The notes: generated from the letters alone by a model not told the origin. A DNA stretch of 64,000 bases from Limosilactobacillus equigenerosi DSM 18793 = JCM 14505 (GCF_001311375.1 NZ_BBAS01000001.1:245304-309303); one strand, 5' to 3'. Counted from the first letter of the stretch, positions 41,039 through 52,726 are shown. Made by a program: numbers and translations.

Positions 41039-44000
41039 ATGGGGACATTACAATTCGTAGTTGGGAAGGCGTCACAGAATCATGAAGCGGTGATTGTCCA
41101 AGATATTAAGACACGGTTGCAGACGGCAACGGCGAACGACCGGTTCTTTGTGGTGGTTCCCAATCACGTTAAGTTTGAAACCGAAGTGCGGATTTTAAAC
41201 CAGTTGCAAGGTGATTTGCCACTTTATGCGCAATCACAAGTCCAAATTCTATCGTTAAGTCGGTTAGCGTGGTATTTATTAAAAAAACAATCCACAATAT
41301 CATCAAGAACGATTGTCAAAAGTTGGCCAATTAATGATTGTGACGAAAGTCTTGCAGGATTTCCAAACGAACCACCCAAGTGCGTTGCAAGCTTTCCAAG
41401 GTGAAGCTCAACGTCCTGGCTTTGTCCAAGCAGTGGTTGATCAATTGAATTTGTTTCAAAATGCGAACCTGTTACCAACGGATTTAACGATTAATGATGC
41501 TGAATTGACAGGGATGACGGCGGAAAAATTAACCGTATTACAAACGCTTTATGAGCAATATTTAACGCAAGTTGAAGGTTGGTTGACGACGCCAGATACG
41601 TATGATTTGCTCGTGGAGGCCTTACAATCCTCAAAATTTAATGATTATTTTTATTTAGATCGATTTATGAACCAATTTACTGGCCAAGAGGCGAAAGTTG
41701 TGGAAGCCATGATTGAACATGGGCAAGCCACGCTGATGAGCATTTTAGCGGATCGGATTTACCCGGATGACCAATTACCAGCGCCGTTTAATTTATATTA
41801 CCAATCGGTGCAACAATATCAACGGCTGGTTCGGTTTGCTAAGCAACAAGCCGGGATCGAATTATTAGCGCCAGTGATGCCGCAACAAGTGCCAATGCGA
41901 GTCAGCGAATCGCTGCAAGCTGTTGAAACATGGATGCAAGCCAATGCCAAGTTCCAAACGTTAGCGCCATTAAGTACCCCCCAGCTGGCGTTGAATTTAT
42001 GGTGGCGGCGAATCGGTTGAATGAAGTTGATCAAATTGCCCGGGAAATCCGGCAGTTAGTGGCCCAAGGGAAATACCGTTACCGTGATTTTCTCTTGTTA
42101 ACCCGTCACCTAAAGGATTATGAAACGGTCTTGAGTCCAGTCTTTTCCCGCTATGACTTACCATTATTTATTGATCATCAGCGGTCGATGGCGGATGCCC
42201 CGTTGGTAACGATGCTAGATGCGTTGTTTAAAGTTTTGCAAAATCATTACCAATTACCAGATGTGATGCAGTTATTGAAGACGGGCTTATTACGTCCTTT
42301 AGATGATGATGGAACGTTTTTAGATGCGGTATATCAAACGGAAAACTGGTTTTTAAAATATGGGATGACGAATCGAGCTTGGTTAAAGTCAACCTGGACT
42401 AGTTTAGGTGATGAGGATGATGAGCTAATGGCCCAATTAAATCAGGTTCGTAAATTTATTGCCCAGGAAATCATGCCGGCGCTTGCCAAGTGGCAAACAG
42501 CAACGACTGGTAAGGAATTAGCAACGCGCGTGTATGAATTTTTAATCACCTTTCAAGTTGATCAACACATGTTGACGTGGGCCAATGAAGCGAGTGAGCG
42601 GGGCGATTTAACAGTTGCGCAACAACATCATCAAGTTTGGCAAACCTTAACCCAATTGTTAGATGAATATGTCAATATCTTTGGAGAAACCTCAATTGAA
42701 GCCGCGACCGTAGAACAATTTGGCCAAATCCTGATGACGGGGTTAACGAATGCGGAATATTCCCAAATTCCTTCGACCATGGACCAAATTATGGCGTCAG
42801 AAATTGGGATGATTCAGTCCAATCATCGGCGGGTGGTGATTGTCTTTGGGGCTAATGACGAAGTGATGCCGGAAGTTAAAGCGAGTCAGGGATTACTAAC
42901 TGATCATGATTTAGCATGGTTACGCCCTAACTTAAGGTCGGAACAATTCTTACCGTTGCCAGATCAAGAACGGATTAATAATGAGCCATTTATTAACCAT
43001 TTGGCAATGTTAAGTGCGACGGAGAAGTTAATTCTTTCAGTGGCCACGATGGGGGGCGATGAAAGTCCGTTACAAATTTCGCCATATGTGATTGGCTTAG
43101 CGCAATATACAAATCAGTGGGATAATCGGTACCAACGCCCGCAATCAAAGCAAACCAGCTCGCCACTGGCGACTGATGAATTTAAGCAAGTTAGTCGGTT
43201 GACAGGAAGTCCGTTAACGACGCTGGGGCAATTAGTGACGGTGCTACGACAAGTCAATGGCCGCATTGATCAATTAAGTCCGAGCTGGCAATGGCTGGTG
43301 AACTGGCTGACTAATTATCAACCGGGACAAATGGAACAGTTAACCCACGCGCTTCATTATCAAAATCAAACGACGCCATTGGATCCTGAGTTGGCGCGGC
43401 GATTATATTTACACGTTGATGAAATAACAAACCATCCAACCTTTATTGGCTCGGTGACCCAACTCCAAACCTATTACCAAAATCCATATGAATACTTCCT
43501 AAAATACGGGTTACGTTTGAAGAAGCGGGAAGAACTAACGGTTTCGGCGGATCGTTCAGGAACGTTTTATCATACGGCGATGGAACAATTAGTTCGGTTA
43601 GTCCGCAAGCAGCCGGATGGTTGGCACCGGCTCGGGACGGATGAGCAGTTCCAAACCCAAATGACGCAAGCAGCCTTAAAAAAAGCGTATGCGGAACAAC
43701 CGTATTTACGGGAATTAGCGAATAATGATTATCAAGTTAGTTACCAATTACGAACGATGGAAAAAATCGTTCAAGTGATGGTGACAATATTAGGGCAACA
43801 ATTCCAGTTCAACCAAGCGCGGCCCGTGATGACGGAACAAAGTTTTGGTCATCAAGAGTATGGGTTGCCAGCCTTAACCCAAACCTTGGCGGATGGTACG
43901 TTAATTCAGTTGCAGGGGCGGATTGACCGGATTGATCAATTACCGGACCAACAGCAGGCCTATATTGTCGATTATAAATCATCCGATCGTAAATTTGATT

Positions 44001-44611
44001 TAGTCAAAGCTTATGAAGGGCTCGATTTGCAATTAATAGCCTATTTAGATGCGGCGCAAGCGGCTTTACCGGATCAGCAATTTATGGGAACGTTATATCA
44101 ATATTTAGCGGCCCCCAAACAAACGAGTGGTTGTCAAGCGAAGTTAGTTGATGACCAAGCGTTCCAATTGGCTAGCCATCGCATGCGGGGAGTTTTGTTA
44201 AATCAAGCACCGGCATTAACAGCGCTTGATCATGGGTTGTTAGCTGATAAACCGAATGGCCAAGTGGTTACCTTAACGAAAGCCACGAAGCGTCACGGGA
44301 ATTTGAAAGTTTCTGATGATGGTGCGATTGGGGCCTTACAAGGGACGATGTTATTGCAGCCCGCGCAATTAAAGTGGTTAGTGGCTCGAAATCGTGAACG
44401 CATTCAGACGGCGGTGACGCAAATTTTAGCTGGGGATATTCGCCTAGCCCCGGTTCGCTATCAGACCCAAACAGGATTTGATTTTTCAGATTATTTAGAT
44501 ATTTATCAATTTGACCAACTCCTCGATCGATATCAAGAAGTTACTACGACGGAAGACCAAATTATTGATCAAATGGAGCAAGAGTTAGGAAAGGATACGA
44601 TGCATGAGTGA
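41039..44611 (+). CDS. rexB: ATP-dependent nuclease subunit B (RexB/AddB), two frameshifts
   Basis: RexB with RexA resects double-strand ends and recognises Chi. The corrected protein is 1190 residues. ATG 41039 follows GGAGG. A divergent helicase-like N-terminal half leads to a RecB-type nuclease domain with GRIDRIDQLP and IVDYKSS. The iron-sulfur cysteines of B. subtilis AddB are missing: the NACPF position reads QNPYEYF, and no C-terminal cysteine trio exists. This fits the RexB branch of lactic acid bacteria. The A run at 41281-41287 is one too long (expected LLKNNPQYHQERL) and the C run at 41977-41982 one too short (expected LSTPPAGVEFMV). It overlaps rexA by eight bases. Confidence 0.93.
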
Positions 44612-47600
44612 GTTTATTCCTAGTGAGGAACAACGACCAGCGATTGAGGATCGCGAGCAAGATATTTTAGTTTCAGCTTCGGCTGGTTCAGGTAAAACGG
44701 CGGTCCTAGTGCAACGAGTGTTGGGATTATTGGCCAAGGACCATTTGAATATTGATCAACTTTTGATGGTGACGTTTACCAAAGAAGCGGCCAAAAACAT
44801 GCGGGAACGATTACGGAAAAAAAATTATTAGCGAGTCCGGACCAACATATGCGCGAACAAATTAGCCGCTTGGCACTAGCGGATATTAGTACATTTGATT
44901 CGTTTTGTGAAAAGTTGGTACGTCGGTACTATTACGTGATTGATCTTGATCCAGCTTACCGCTTAGTAACCGATGCCGAACAAAGTCTATTGCAAGACCA
45001 AGCGTGGCACCAAGTGGTGAATGATTGGCTTGGTGGCGATTCCCGGCAACGTACTTACGATTAGCCGATAATTTTAATGTCCGGCCACTTGATGATAAAT
45101 TAGCCCAAATTGTGCAAGCATTAGATCGGGAAGCCAATGCGCAATCCTTACCAAATCAATGGTTAGCGAGTTTGTTAGCGAATTATCAGTTACAACCAGA
45201 GCAAGAAATTACCACGACGCCATATTTCCAAACGCTGTTAAAACCATTATTAACGACCCAATTACGACCAGTAGTGACGCAATTGCAGGCGTTAGCAGAG
45301 CAAACGGGGCTGGAAAAGTTACAAGCGGTCTTGGATATTGCCTTACCGATGTTAACGACGATGATGGTAAATGGGGAAGTGAGCGGGACGTGGGCTGAGT
45401 TGCAGCAAGCAACGGATGAAAGTGCGTGGGGAACTAATCCGCGTAAAACTAAGCAATGGACGGAGCAAGATTTGGCGGATGTGGAGACTTTTAAAGCCTT
45501 ACGCCAACAAATTAAAGGGATTCATCAAACTTATTTGGCGGCCAGTGCCACGCAAGTTAAAACGTTGCTGGCGTTAGGGAAAACGTTATTAACTGATTTA
45601 ATTGCCATTACGAAGGACTATCGTCGTGCCTATCAACAAGCGAAAGCGCGTCGGCAAATGTTAGATTTTGGTGATTTAGAACACTATGCGTTTGCAATTT
45701 TAACGGGCCGTAATCGCTTTACCCAAGAGCTTGATCCGGCTAAGCAATCCTTAGCGCAAAAGGTGCGGCAAGAATTGCAACAGCATTATCGTGAATTAAT
45801 GATTGATGAATATCAAGATACGAACCGCTTACAAGCTGATTTATTAGCGCAAATTCATAATGAAGAGTTTAATCATTACTTTATGGTTGGTGATATGAAA
45901 CAATCAATCTATCGCTTCCGCCAAGCCGACCCAACCCTCTTTTTAGAAAATTACCAAGCGTATCAAGATGGTCAAACCAGTCATGAAACGCTTGATTTAT
46001 CGGATAATTATCGGTCAATGACCAATGTGACGGACTTTACCAATTTAATTTTTAAGCAATTAATGGATCAAGAATTGGGGGAAATGGATTATGATCAAAA
46101 GGCCAGCTTAACGCCGAAAGCGCAATGGGTGTTGGCAGATGACACGACGGCGCAACCAACTCCAGTTGAAATGTTAGTTTATAACCAACAAACTGGTGAT
46201 GAGTTAGACGATCGGGCCGGGGAAGTTCAAATGATTGCCACGCGGATTAAGCAAATGTTAGCGCCTAACTCGCCGGAACGAATTTATGATGCAGATCTCA
46301 AAGCTATGCGACCGATTAAAGCTGGTGACATTGCCATTTTGGCGCGGACTAAAGTCTTGAATCAGGCCATTTCGGAACAATTTAGTCAAGTCGGGATCCC
46401 AGTGACGATGCACGGCATCGAGAATTATTTCAAAGCCACTGAAGTGCGGACGATGCTATCGTTATTACGGGTGTTAGATAATCCCTATCAAGATGTGCCA
46501 TTAGTTTCGACGATGCGGGCGCCGTTGTTTAAATACCAAGCAGCTGATCAACCAGCGACGTTTGGGTTTACTGAACCGGAATTAGCCCAATTACGCTTAC
46601 AAGTGCCGACGGGTAATTTCTATCAAGTTTTACAAACGATGGCGACGATGACGGTACCAGCCGAGCTTGATCGGTTGCAAGCAAAGGTCCAAGCCTTCCT
46701 AACGTTTTTAACAACGCTACAACACCAAGCGCAACAACAATCCTTGGTGGAATTAATTTGGAATATTTATCAACAAACGGGCTACTTAGAATATGTTGGC
46801 GGGATGCCAGGGGGAGTTCAACGGCAAGCCAATTTACATGCGTTATATGAACGAGCGGGCGCATATGAAGAATCGAGTTTTAAAGGTTTATATCAATTCA
46901 TTCAATTTATTGAAAAGATGCAACGGAATGATGATGACCTTGGGGTGGCGGCTGTAGAAAAGGATCCCAATACGGTGAATGTGATGACGATTCATGGGAG
47001 CAAGGGATTACAATTCCCCATTGTCTTTGTCGCGCATACCACGGGGCAATTCCGGAATGAAGCCGCTGATTTTGTGGTGGCGGCGAAAGATGGGGTGGGA
47101 TTTACGGTACGGACAAATTTACATCCGCAAGTTCCATCCTTACCTGATGCCGAGATTGACTATCCAGTCCCACAGTTAGCAACGATTAAAGAAATTAAAA
47201 AACGGCAAAGTCGCGCCGAAGAAATGCGCTTGTTATATGTGGCCTTAACTCGGGCTGAGCAACGCTTAATTATCACCGGGGTAGTAAAAGATAATTGGAA
47301 AGCATATCAAAAAAACGTGGGGGCAAGCAGCCGTTACGACAACGCCTAAGTTACCCTTGACAACGCGGTTAGCAGGGAAATCAATGTTTGATTGGATCGG
47401 AATGACCTTAATCCGGCAAGCTGATTTCCCAGGTAATTTACTTGAAGAACTAGCGCTCGAAGAAAAGCCGGTGGTAATCGGGTTAGGAGCGGCGAATGTT
47501 AAGTGGCAAGTTTATCAACAAGCTCAATTAGCAGCCGAAGCGCCGGAGCAGGCCGCGGTGATTAAGCCTGCAGCTGAGCAAGGTGAATTGACCGCGCCCC

Positions 47601-48448
47601 AAATAGATGAGTTAACACGCTGGTTAACGTTTACGTATCCCAACCGCGCGGCGACCGAGACGACCGCCTTTCAATCGGTTTCAACGATTCGCGATGCCTT
47701 TAAAACAACGGACCCAGATGATTTAGCCATGGGCCGTTTGAATTTAGCGCCACAACAACTTTCGCCGCGGGGAATTTATCAACCCACTGAAATGGCGAAA
47801 CCCGCCTTTTTACAAGATGACGCGCACGTGACGGCGGCAGCAGTCGGGACCGCCACGCACTTAGTGTTTGAAAAATTAGATTTAACTTTAGGGGCCGTGG
47901 ATGAAACGTTAGTTAGCGCTACAATTCAACAATTAGTGGCGGATCAATTAATTCCGGCCGCGGCCATTGCCAAGCAAATTGACGTGGAGGGGATTGTAGC
48001 CTTTTATCAAACTGAATTGGGGCAACAAATTCTACAACATCCGGAGCAAGTTTATCGGGAAGTGCCGTTTTCATTGTTGTTACCAGGGGGGCAATTATTT
48101 GAGTCATTACAACCAACGGATGGCCCGGTCCTGGTCCACGGGATTATCGACGGTTATTTAGCAACCCCAACTGGCTGGCAGTTGTTTGATTATAAGACCG
48201 ATCACCGCTTGACAGCGACTCAGTTGGAAGATAAATATGATGGTCAATTGGCTCTTTATCAACAAGCCTTAGCTTCGATGATGCAAGTGGGGCCAAGTCA
48301 AATCAAAACGGGTTTATATAGTGTTGAAATGAGAGAATTTTTAAAAAAAATTAGAATTTTTTTTAATCAAAACCCTTGCGTTCTTATTTTTTTGTCAGCT
48401 ATTATTAGAGCTAAGTTAATATCAATTACATTTGCGGTGAGTAGTTAG
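44604..48448 (+). CDS. rexA: ATP-dependent helicase/nuclease subunit A (RexA/AddA), at least three frameshifts
   Basis: RexA is a UvrD-type helicase with a C-terminal nuclease. Walker [16 protein letters not shown], Walker [31 protein letters not shown] and [16 protein letters not shown] are present. [13 protein letters not shown] and the nuclease DYKTD complete it. The A run at 44817-44824 is one too short (or two too long), one T is missing near 45053 (expected [12 protein letters not shown]), and the A run at 47309-47315 is one too long (expected [11 protein letters not shown]). The 3' end is uncertain. In frame it runs to 48448, across the next promoter. One more A in the run at 48343-48350 would end it at 48354 with REFLKKN, the more natural stop, for about 1250 residues. 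Confidence 0.92.
48376..48405 (+). promoter_or_regulatory. Promoter of the metQ T-box transcript
   Basis: TTGCGT (48376-48381) and TATTAT (48400-48405), 18-base spacer, lie immediately before the T-box leader. Confidence 0.6.
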
Positions 48449-48697
48449 TGATGCTTCATTCAGAGAGCCAAGGGTTGGTGCGACTTGGTATGAAAGCTAC
48501 TAATGAAGATGGCCGGTTAAAAATAAGGGTTGTGAGTTCGATGAATGAGCAAACCTCGGTTGACCACGTTATTCGGTCACGAAATTCTGACTGCAGCAGA
48601 GTTTTAGTGAGTGTCTGATAAAGACTAAAATAAGGTGGTACCACGGTAAAGCGTCCTTAGAAACTAATTATTAGTTTCTAAGGACGCTTTTTGTTTG
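48410..48697 (+). promoter_or_regulatory. T-box riboswitch leader, methionine type
   Basis: The core AAGGTGGTACCACGG (48632-48646) and the terminator at 48651-48696 are unmistakable. In Stem I, GGTGCGAC is followed by an ATG at 48490-48492 with a following A, consistent with a methionine specifier. It controls a methionine-binding protein gene and msrA, which supports methionine as the sensed amino acid. Confidence 0.93.
48651..48697 (+). terminator. T-box regulated terminator before metQ
   Basis: GCGTCCTTAGAAACTAAT pairs with ATTAGTTTCTAAGGACGC almost without a loop interruption, followed by five T. Confidence 0.92.
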
Positions 48698-48736
48698 TGA
48701 TGGTATTTAAACAGTTTAATTTTAAGGAGTAAGAAC

Positions 48737-49579
48737 ATGAAAAAGCATTGGAAAGTTTGGAGTTTAGTCGCGATTTTGATTGTTGCCATTGGTGGGTGGA
48801 TCGGTTATCGGCACGCCCAAGCAGCGAAGACGACGACTGTGAAGATTGGGTTAGTGGGAACGGATTCCCAAAAAGTATGGGATGATGTAAAAGCCCGGTT
48901 AGCTAAAGATAATATTAAAATTGAATACGTTACGTTTAATGATTATGTGCAACCAAACAAGGCGTTGCAAGATGGTCAAATTGACTTACATTCTTGTTTA
49001 ACGTCATATTACTTTGAATCATACAATAAGGAACGGCATGCGCACCTAACGAGTATTGGGAATACTGTGATTTCGCCACTTGGGTTATACTCCAAGAAGT
49101 ATGATAAGTTAAGTGAATTACCGGATGGGGCGACGATTGCGATTCCAAATGAACCAACGACGATTGGCCGTGGATTAAATCTCTTGCAAAGTGCGGGCTT
49201 AATCAAAGTGAAGGCGAACACGGGGATTCGGCCGGGCTTGAAAGATATTACGGAAAACCCACATCATTTGAAGTTTAAGGAAGTTGATCCAGCGCAAACA
49301 CCGCGGGCCTTGACGTCGGTTGATGCTTCAATTATCAACGGTAATTACGCCGAAGCAGCTAATATTAAGCCGGGGGGAAAGCAAGCCATCTTTATGGAAA
49401 AGGTTAATAAGGATGTGAAACCATACGTTAACATTATTGCGGCCCGGGAAAAGGATAAGGACAATCCAGTTTACAAGAAGGTCGTGGATGATTACCAAAC
49501 GGAAAGTACGAAGAAAGCGATTGATCAAACTTACCACGGTTCCCAAGTTGCAGCTTGGCCAATCTTTGGTAAGCACTAG
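48737..49579 (+). CDS. MetQ/NlpA-family substrate-binding protein, orphan paralogue
   Basis: The 280-residue protein matches methionine-binding MetQ in overall layout (VKIGLVGTDSQKVWDDV, ELPDGATIAIPNEPTT, AGLIKVKANTG). A single N-terminal hydrophobic helix ends HAQAA with no lipobox cysteine, so it is a signal-anchor or secreted form. Where MetQ proteins usually have a NAFQH segment, this one reads HSCLTSYYFE. The ligand may therefore differ, although T-box control implies a methionine link. No metN/metI is adjacent; the complete system lies at 56.4-59.0 kb. msrA follows after 12 bases. Confidence 0.88.
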   Translation: MKKHWKVWSLVAILIVAIGGWIGYRHAQAAKTTTVKIGLVGTDSQKVWDDVKARLAKDNIKIEYVTFNDYVQPNKALQDGQIDLHSCLTSYYFESYNKERHAHLTSIGNTVISPLGLYSKKYDKLSELPDGATIAIPNEPTTIGRGLNLLQSAGLIKVKANTGIRPGLKDITENPHHLKFKEVDPAQTPRALTSVDASIINGNYAEAANIKPGGKQAIFMEKVNKDVKPYVNIIAAREKDKDNPVYKKVVDDYQTESTKKAIDQTYHGSQVAAWPIFGKH

Positions 49580-49591
49580 GAGGTAGTGAGA

Positions 49592-50105
49592 ATGAGTTTA
49601 GAAACAGCGATTTTTGCCGGGGGATGTTTTTGGTGTATGGTAAAACCGTTTGATACCTATCCAGGAATTGAAAAGGTCGAATCTGGTTATACTGGTGGTC
49701 ACGTTGTTAACCCAACTTATGAACAAGTGAAGGCGGGCGGAACTGGGCATACGGAAGCAGTCCGGATTACGTTTAATCCAAATGTTGTTAGTTATGCCGA
49801 GTTAGTTGAAATTTATTGGCAACAAACGGACAACGGATGCCTTTGGGCAATTCCAAGACCGCGGTGATAACTATCGGCCGGTAATCTTTGTTAAAGATGA
49901 TGAACAACGTCGGGTGGCCACTGAATCTAAAGCAGCCTTAGTAGCAAGTGGTCGCTATCACGGTGAAATTGTGACGCAAATTGAAGCTGCGCAACCATTT
50001 TATGTGGCGGAAGCTTATCATCAGGATTTTTATAAGAAAAATCCGGAACGGTTTGCCCAAGAAGAAGCTGATCGAGCTGCTTATCAAGCACAACAAACTG
50101 AGTAA
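49592..50105 (+). CDS. msrA: Peptide-methionine (S)-S-oxide reductase MsrA, one frameshift
   Basis: MsrA reduces oxidised methionine; the catalytic Cys is in FAGGCFWCM, and [15 protein letters not shown] and [11 protein letters not shown] are family motifs. ATG 49592 follows TAGGAGG. Two bases are missing near 49833 (expected [16 protein letters not shown]); correction gives 171 residues. Sharing the methionine T-box transcript with a MetQ-like gene ties methionine uptake to methionine repair. Confidence 0.95.
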
Positions 50106-50119
50106 TATGATGTGATAAG

Positions 50120-50157
50120 ATTAAAACGCGGTGCTAAAAGGAGCACGGCGTTTTAAT
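50120..50157 (+). terminator. Terminator after msrA
   Basis: TTAAAACGC-GGTGCT pairs with AGCAC-GGCGTTTTAA, followed by TTTT. Confidence 0.88.
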
Positions 50158-50180
50158 TTTGAGAATTGAGGAGACGAAAG

Positions 50181-51737
50181 ATGCAAACGTGGCACAAACA
50201 ACTCCGCTGGCTTGGCATGGGGAGCTTAATGATTTTAATTAACCAAACCGTGCTAATTAGTAGTTGGCAATGGTTATTAGGGCAGTTAATTTATCGGATG
50301 CGCTATCCAGTCTTATCACGGCTAATGTGGCGATGGGATTTAGAGCGGAGTTGGTTGCCTACTATCGGTTTATTAGTCAGCATCATAATTTTGTGGCCGG
50401 GGATGAATTGGCTCAGTTGGCAACTGTGGCGATGGTTTTTAGGGGCTTCACAGCCAATTTGGCGCCAGAATAGTAATTGGAATTGGTGGCGGCTAGGTTG
50501 GCGAATTGGCTGGTGGAGTTGGTTAGCGCTGGTGTTAGTTCGTTTAAATCCAGCTAATCATGTTGATATGAGTTTGTTAGTGGTGGATTTAATTCAACAT
50601 CATTGGTGGTATGGCATGATAGCTGGTGGAATGATCATTATTATTAGTGTATGGTTTATCACACATCCAATGACTAACTTAACTTGGCCATGGCGATGGA
50701 GTGGCTGGTTACTATTGGGCTGGTGGTTGATGATGTTAATTGGTGGGGCCATACTGTATCGTTGGCCAGTTAATTGGCTGGCGGCCGGGTTAATTTGGTG
50801 GGGCCAATTTAGTGCGCTGCTCGGGGTGAGCTTGGTAGTCGGGCAGTATTTGGCGCCCAATCCCCAACCAATCACGGGGAAAGGGATCGGGATTTATGGC
50901 GCGCTCATTGTGGTGGTTGGTGGTTGGCTGACTTTACCAACGCAGGCCCTTATGCAACCAAGGACCAACTTACAAATAATTGCTCATCGTGGGGTTAATC
51001 AGCATGATGGTGCGCAAAATACCTTGCCGTCCTTTCACCAAACGCAACGCGTGCATCCGGATTGGGTTGAGATTGATTTACATCGAACGCGGGATAATCA
51101 CTGGGTTGTATTTCACGATGAATCATTGCATCCATTAACAAAGTTGTCAGGATTTCCCAGGCAATATCGCCAGGCTCAATTAGTGGGCTTAACGATTCAT
51201 GATCAAGGACGGAAGGGGCAGTTAGTTAGCTTTGAGCAGTATTTAAAATCAGCGCAACATGTTCACCAGCCGCTAATTATTGAATTAAAGACGACCCCTG
51301 CTGATTCCGCGACCCAAATTCGGCGCTTTATTCAACGATATGGGACCACGATTAAAGCGCGGGGGGATTTAATTCATACGATGGATTATCAAGCGCTACA
51401 GACCATTCAGCAAACTGATCCGCACCTTAAATTATTGAGTATTCAAGGGTATGCGGTGATGTTACCAAGGCGATTACCACAGGGATATACCATGGAAGCG
51501 GGGACCCTGACGGCCGCGTGGTTGCAAATGGCACACCGGCAACATCAGCGAGTATATGCGTGGACGGTTAATCAACCGCTAATGGTCCGGCCGTTGGTAG
51601 CAATGGGGGTTGATGGGATTGTAACCGATCAAACGACCAGTTTACGACGGGAATTCCAAAAAAAATTAAAGCTGAACCAGCAGCTTGGCGGCAATTTCGG
51701 CAATATTTATGGGGAATTTAGTGGTTTTTGTCGTTGA
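50181..51737 (+). CDS. Membrane glycerophosphodiester phosphodiesterase
   Basis: The 518-residue protein has an N-terminal membrane region of about 270 residues with about six helices and very many tryptophans. A GDPD catalytic domain follows: IIAHRGVNQHDGAQNTLPSF (the HRG and E-type motif), VEIDLHRTRDNHWVVFHDE and the terminal YAWTVNQP and GVDGIVTDQ. Such proteins hydrolyse glycerophosphodiesters or lipoteichoic-acid-like substrates. ATG 50181 follows GAGGAG. The final 25 residues may be in the wrong frame. An A run near 51658-51665 shifted by one would give KAEPAAWRQFRQYLWGI and a stop at 51721, which looks more like protein. Confidence 0.9.
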   Translation: MQTWHKQLRWLGMGSLMILINQTVLISSWQWLLGQLIYRMRYPVLSRLMWRWDLERSWLPTIGLLVSIIILWPGMNWLSWQLWRWFLGASQPIWRQNSNWNWWRLGWRIGWWSWLALVLVRLNPANHVDMSLLVVDLIQHHWWYGMIAGGMIIIISVWFITHPMTNLTWPWRWSGWLLLGWWLMMLIGGAILYRWPVNWLAAGLIWWGQFSALLGVSLVVGQYLAPNPQPITGKGIGIYGALIVVVGGWLTLPTQALMQPRTNLQIIAHRGVNQHDGAQNTLPSFHQTQRVHPDWVEIDLHRTRDNHWVVFHDESLHPLTKLSGFPRQYRQAQLVGLTIHDQGRKGQLVSFEQYLKSAQHVHQPLIIELKTTPADSATQIRRFIQRYGTTIKARGDLIHTMDYQALQTIQQTDPHLKLLSIQGYAVMLPRRLPQGYTMEAGTLTAAWLQMAHRQHQRVYAWTVNQPLMVRPLVAMGVDGIVTDQTTSLRREFQKKLKLNQQLGGNFGNIYGEFSGFCR

Positions 51738-51863
51738 ATTGTAATATTCGCAATTAGATTGTTAATAGAATGATGCACGGTTGTGAAGTAAATTAACATT
51801 CTTTTCGTTATATTAGTAATTGGATAAAAGGAACGAATTAACGAAAGGATTTTAAGTAGACGT

Positions 51864-52414
51864 ATGTTAAAGTTATGGAGCAACCGATTGCTAACCACCT
51901 TGTTAGTTGGGATTAGTGTGACAATGAGTGGGTCAGGAATGATTCGAGCGGATGTAATGGATAATACAACGCTGCGCCCGCGATGACTCAATCCACGCCA
52001 ACCGATACGAATGGGGCATTAGCGGCTTGGCAGCTCAGCAGGGGAAAACCTTATATAATGGGCAATGTTACGGGTTAAGTGCGTGGTATGCCCAACAATT
52101 AGGCGGTCCCCAAATGATGGGCAGTGGGCATGAGTTTGCGAAAGACATTGGGAGTGATTATGATTGGGCGAGCATGGGTTTACGGTGATTAATAATCCAA
52201 CCGTCGATCAAATTCACCCAGGTGATATCATTTGTTGGGATGCCGGTGGCGCCATTAGTCCCGGAATTTATGGTCATACAGGTGTAGTAGAGTCAATTGA
52301 TAAGGATGGTAATATGACGACATTAGAGCAAAATGCCGAACAAGGGCAAGTAGTGGCCCAATATCACCGCGCTTTAATGTCACCCCGATTAAGAGTGTGA
52401 TTCATAAAAATTAG
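51864..52414 (+). CDS. Secreted CHAP-domain amidase/endopeptidase, four frameshifts
   Basis: The corrected 184-residue protein has a signal peptide (MLKLWSNRLLTTLLVGISVT, cleavage about IRA-D) and a CHAP domain with Cys in GQCYGLSAWYA and His in GIYGHTGVVES. CHAP enzymes cut peptidoglycan stem peptides. Four single-base losses near 51971, 52036, 52172 and 52377 break the frame; all four corrections give a continuous protein ending VIHKN. Four breaks in 551 bases is the highest density here, so a decaying gene cannot be excluded, but the catalytic residues are intact. Its stop overlaps the start of repeat copy 2. Confidence 0.75.
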
Positions 52415-52600
52415 GTCGTGAATTTTAGGTCGTGATCCGAGCGTTAAAAGCGACGTTAGGCTAACTTGGAAACACCGCTTGGCGTGAGTAACACGTCGGG
52501 TGGTGTTTTCAGTTAGTCCTAGGCGCTTGCTCGGCGAACGTAGTTACTAAAACAGGTCTTGAACCACGCACTAAGGGAATCCGTGGCCGAACGTAGTTAC
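52413..52600 (+). repeat. Structured intergenic repeat, copy 2
   Basis: Beginning on the CHAP gene stop codon with AGGTCGTGA (and again at 52427), it forms a hairpin at 52437-52534 like copy 1. The tip is GGCGTG-AGTAA-CACGTC, and the next stem AACACC/GGTGTT differs from copy 1 on both arms while keeping pairing. It ends GCGAACGTAGTTA, then AGGTCTTGA and a second CCACG/CGTGG module (52564-52587) followed by CGAACGTAGTTA. Confidence 0.8.
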
Positions 52601-52644
52601 AAAATGTATCAGAGTTCATTAGGACTAAGGGAAGAAATGAAATT

Positions 52645-52676
52645 AAGGCAGTAACAGGAGAGTTACTGCCTTTTAA
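52645..52676 (+). terminator. Terminator upstream of purA
   Basis: AAGGCAGTAAC and GTTACTGCCTT form an 11-base-pair stem followed by TTAAAA. Confidence 0.85.
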
Positions 52677-52726
52677 AATGGATTAATTAGCGTTATTTCC
52701 GAACGATAAATTAAAAATAATAAAAA

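Noticed and set aside
50181..51737. Holin or phage remnant based on the tryptophan-rich membrane region
   Set aside because: It is fused to a complete GDPD catalytic domain and no phage genes are nearby.
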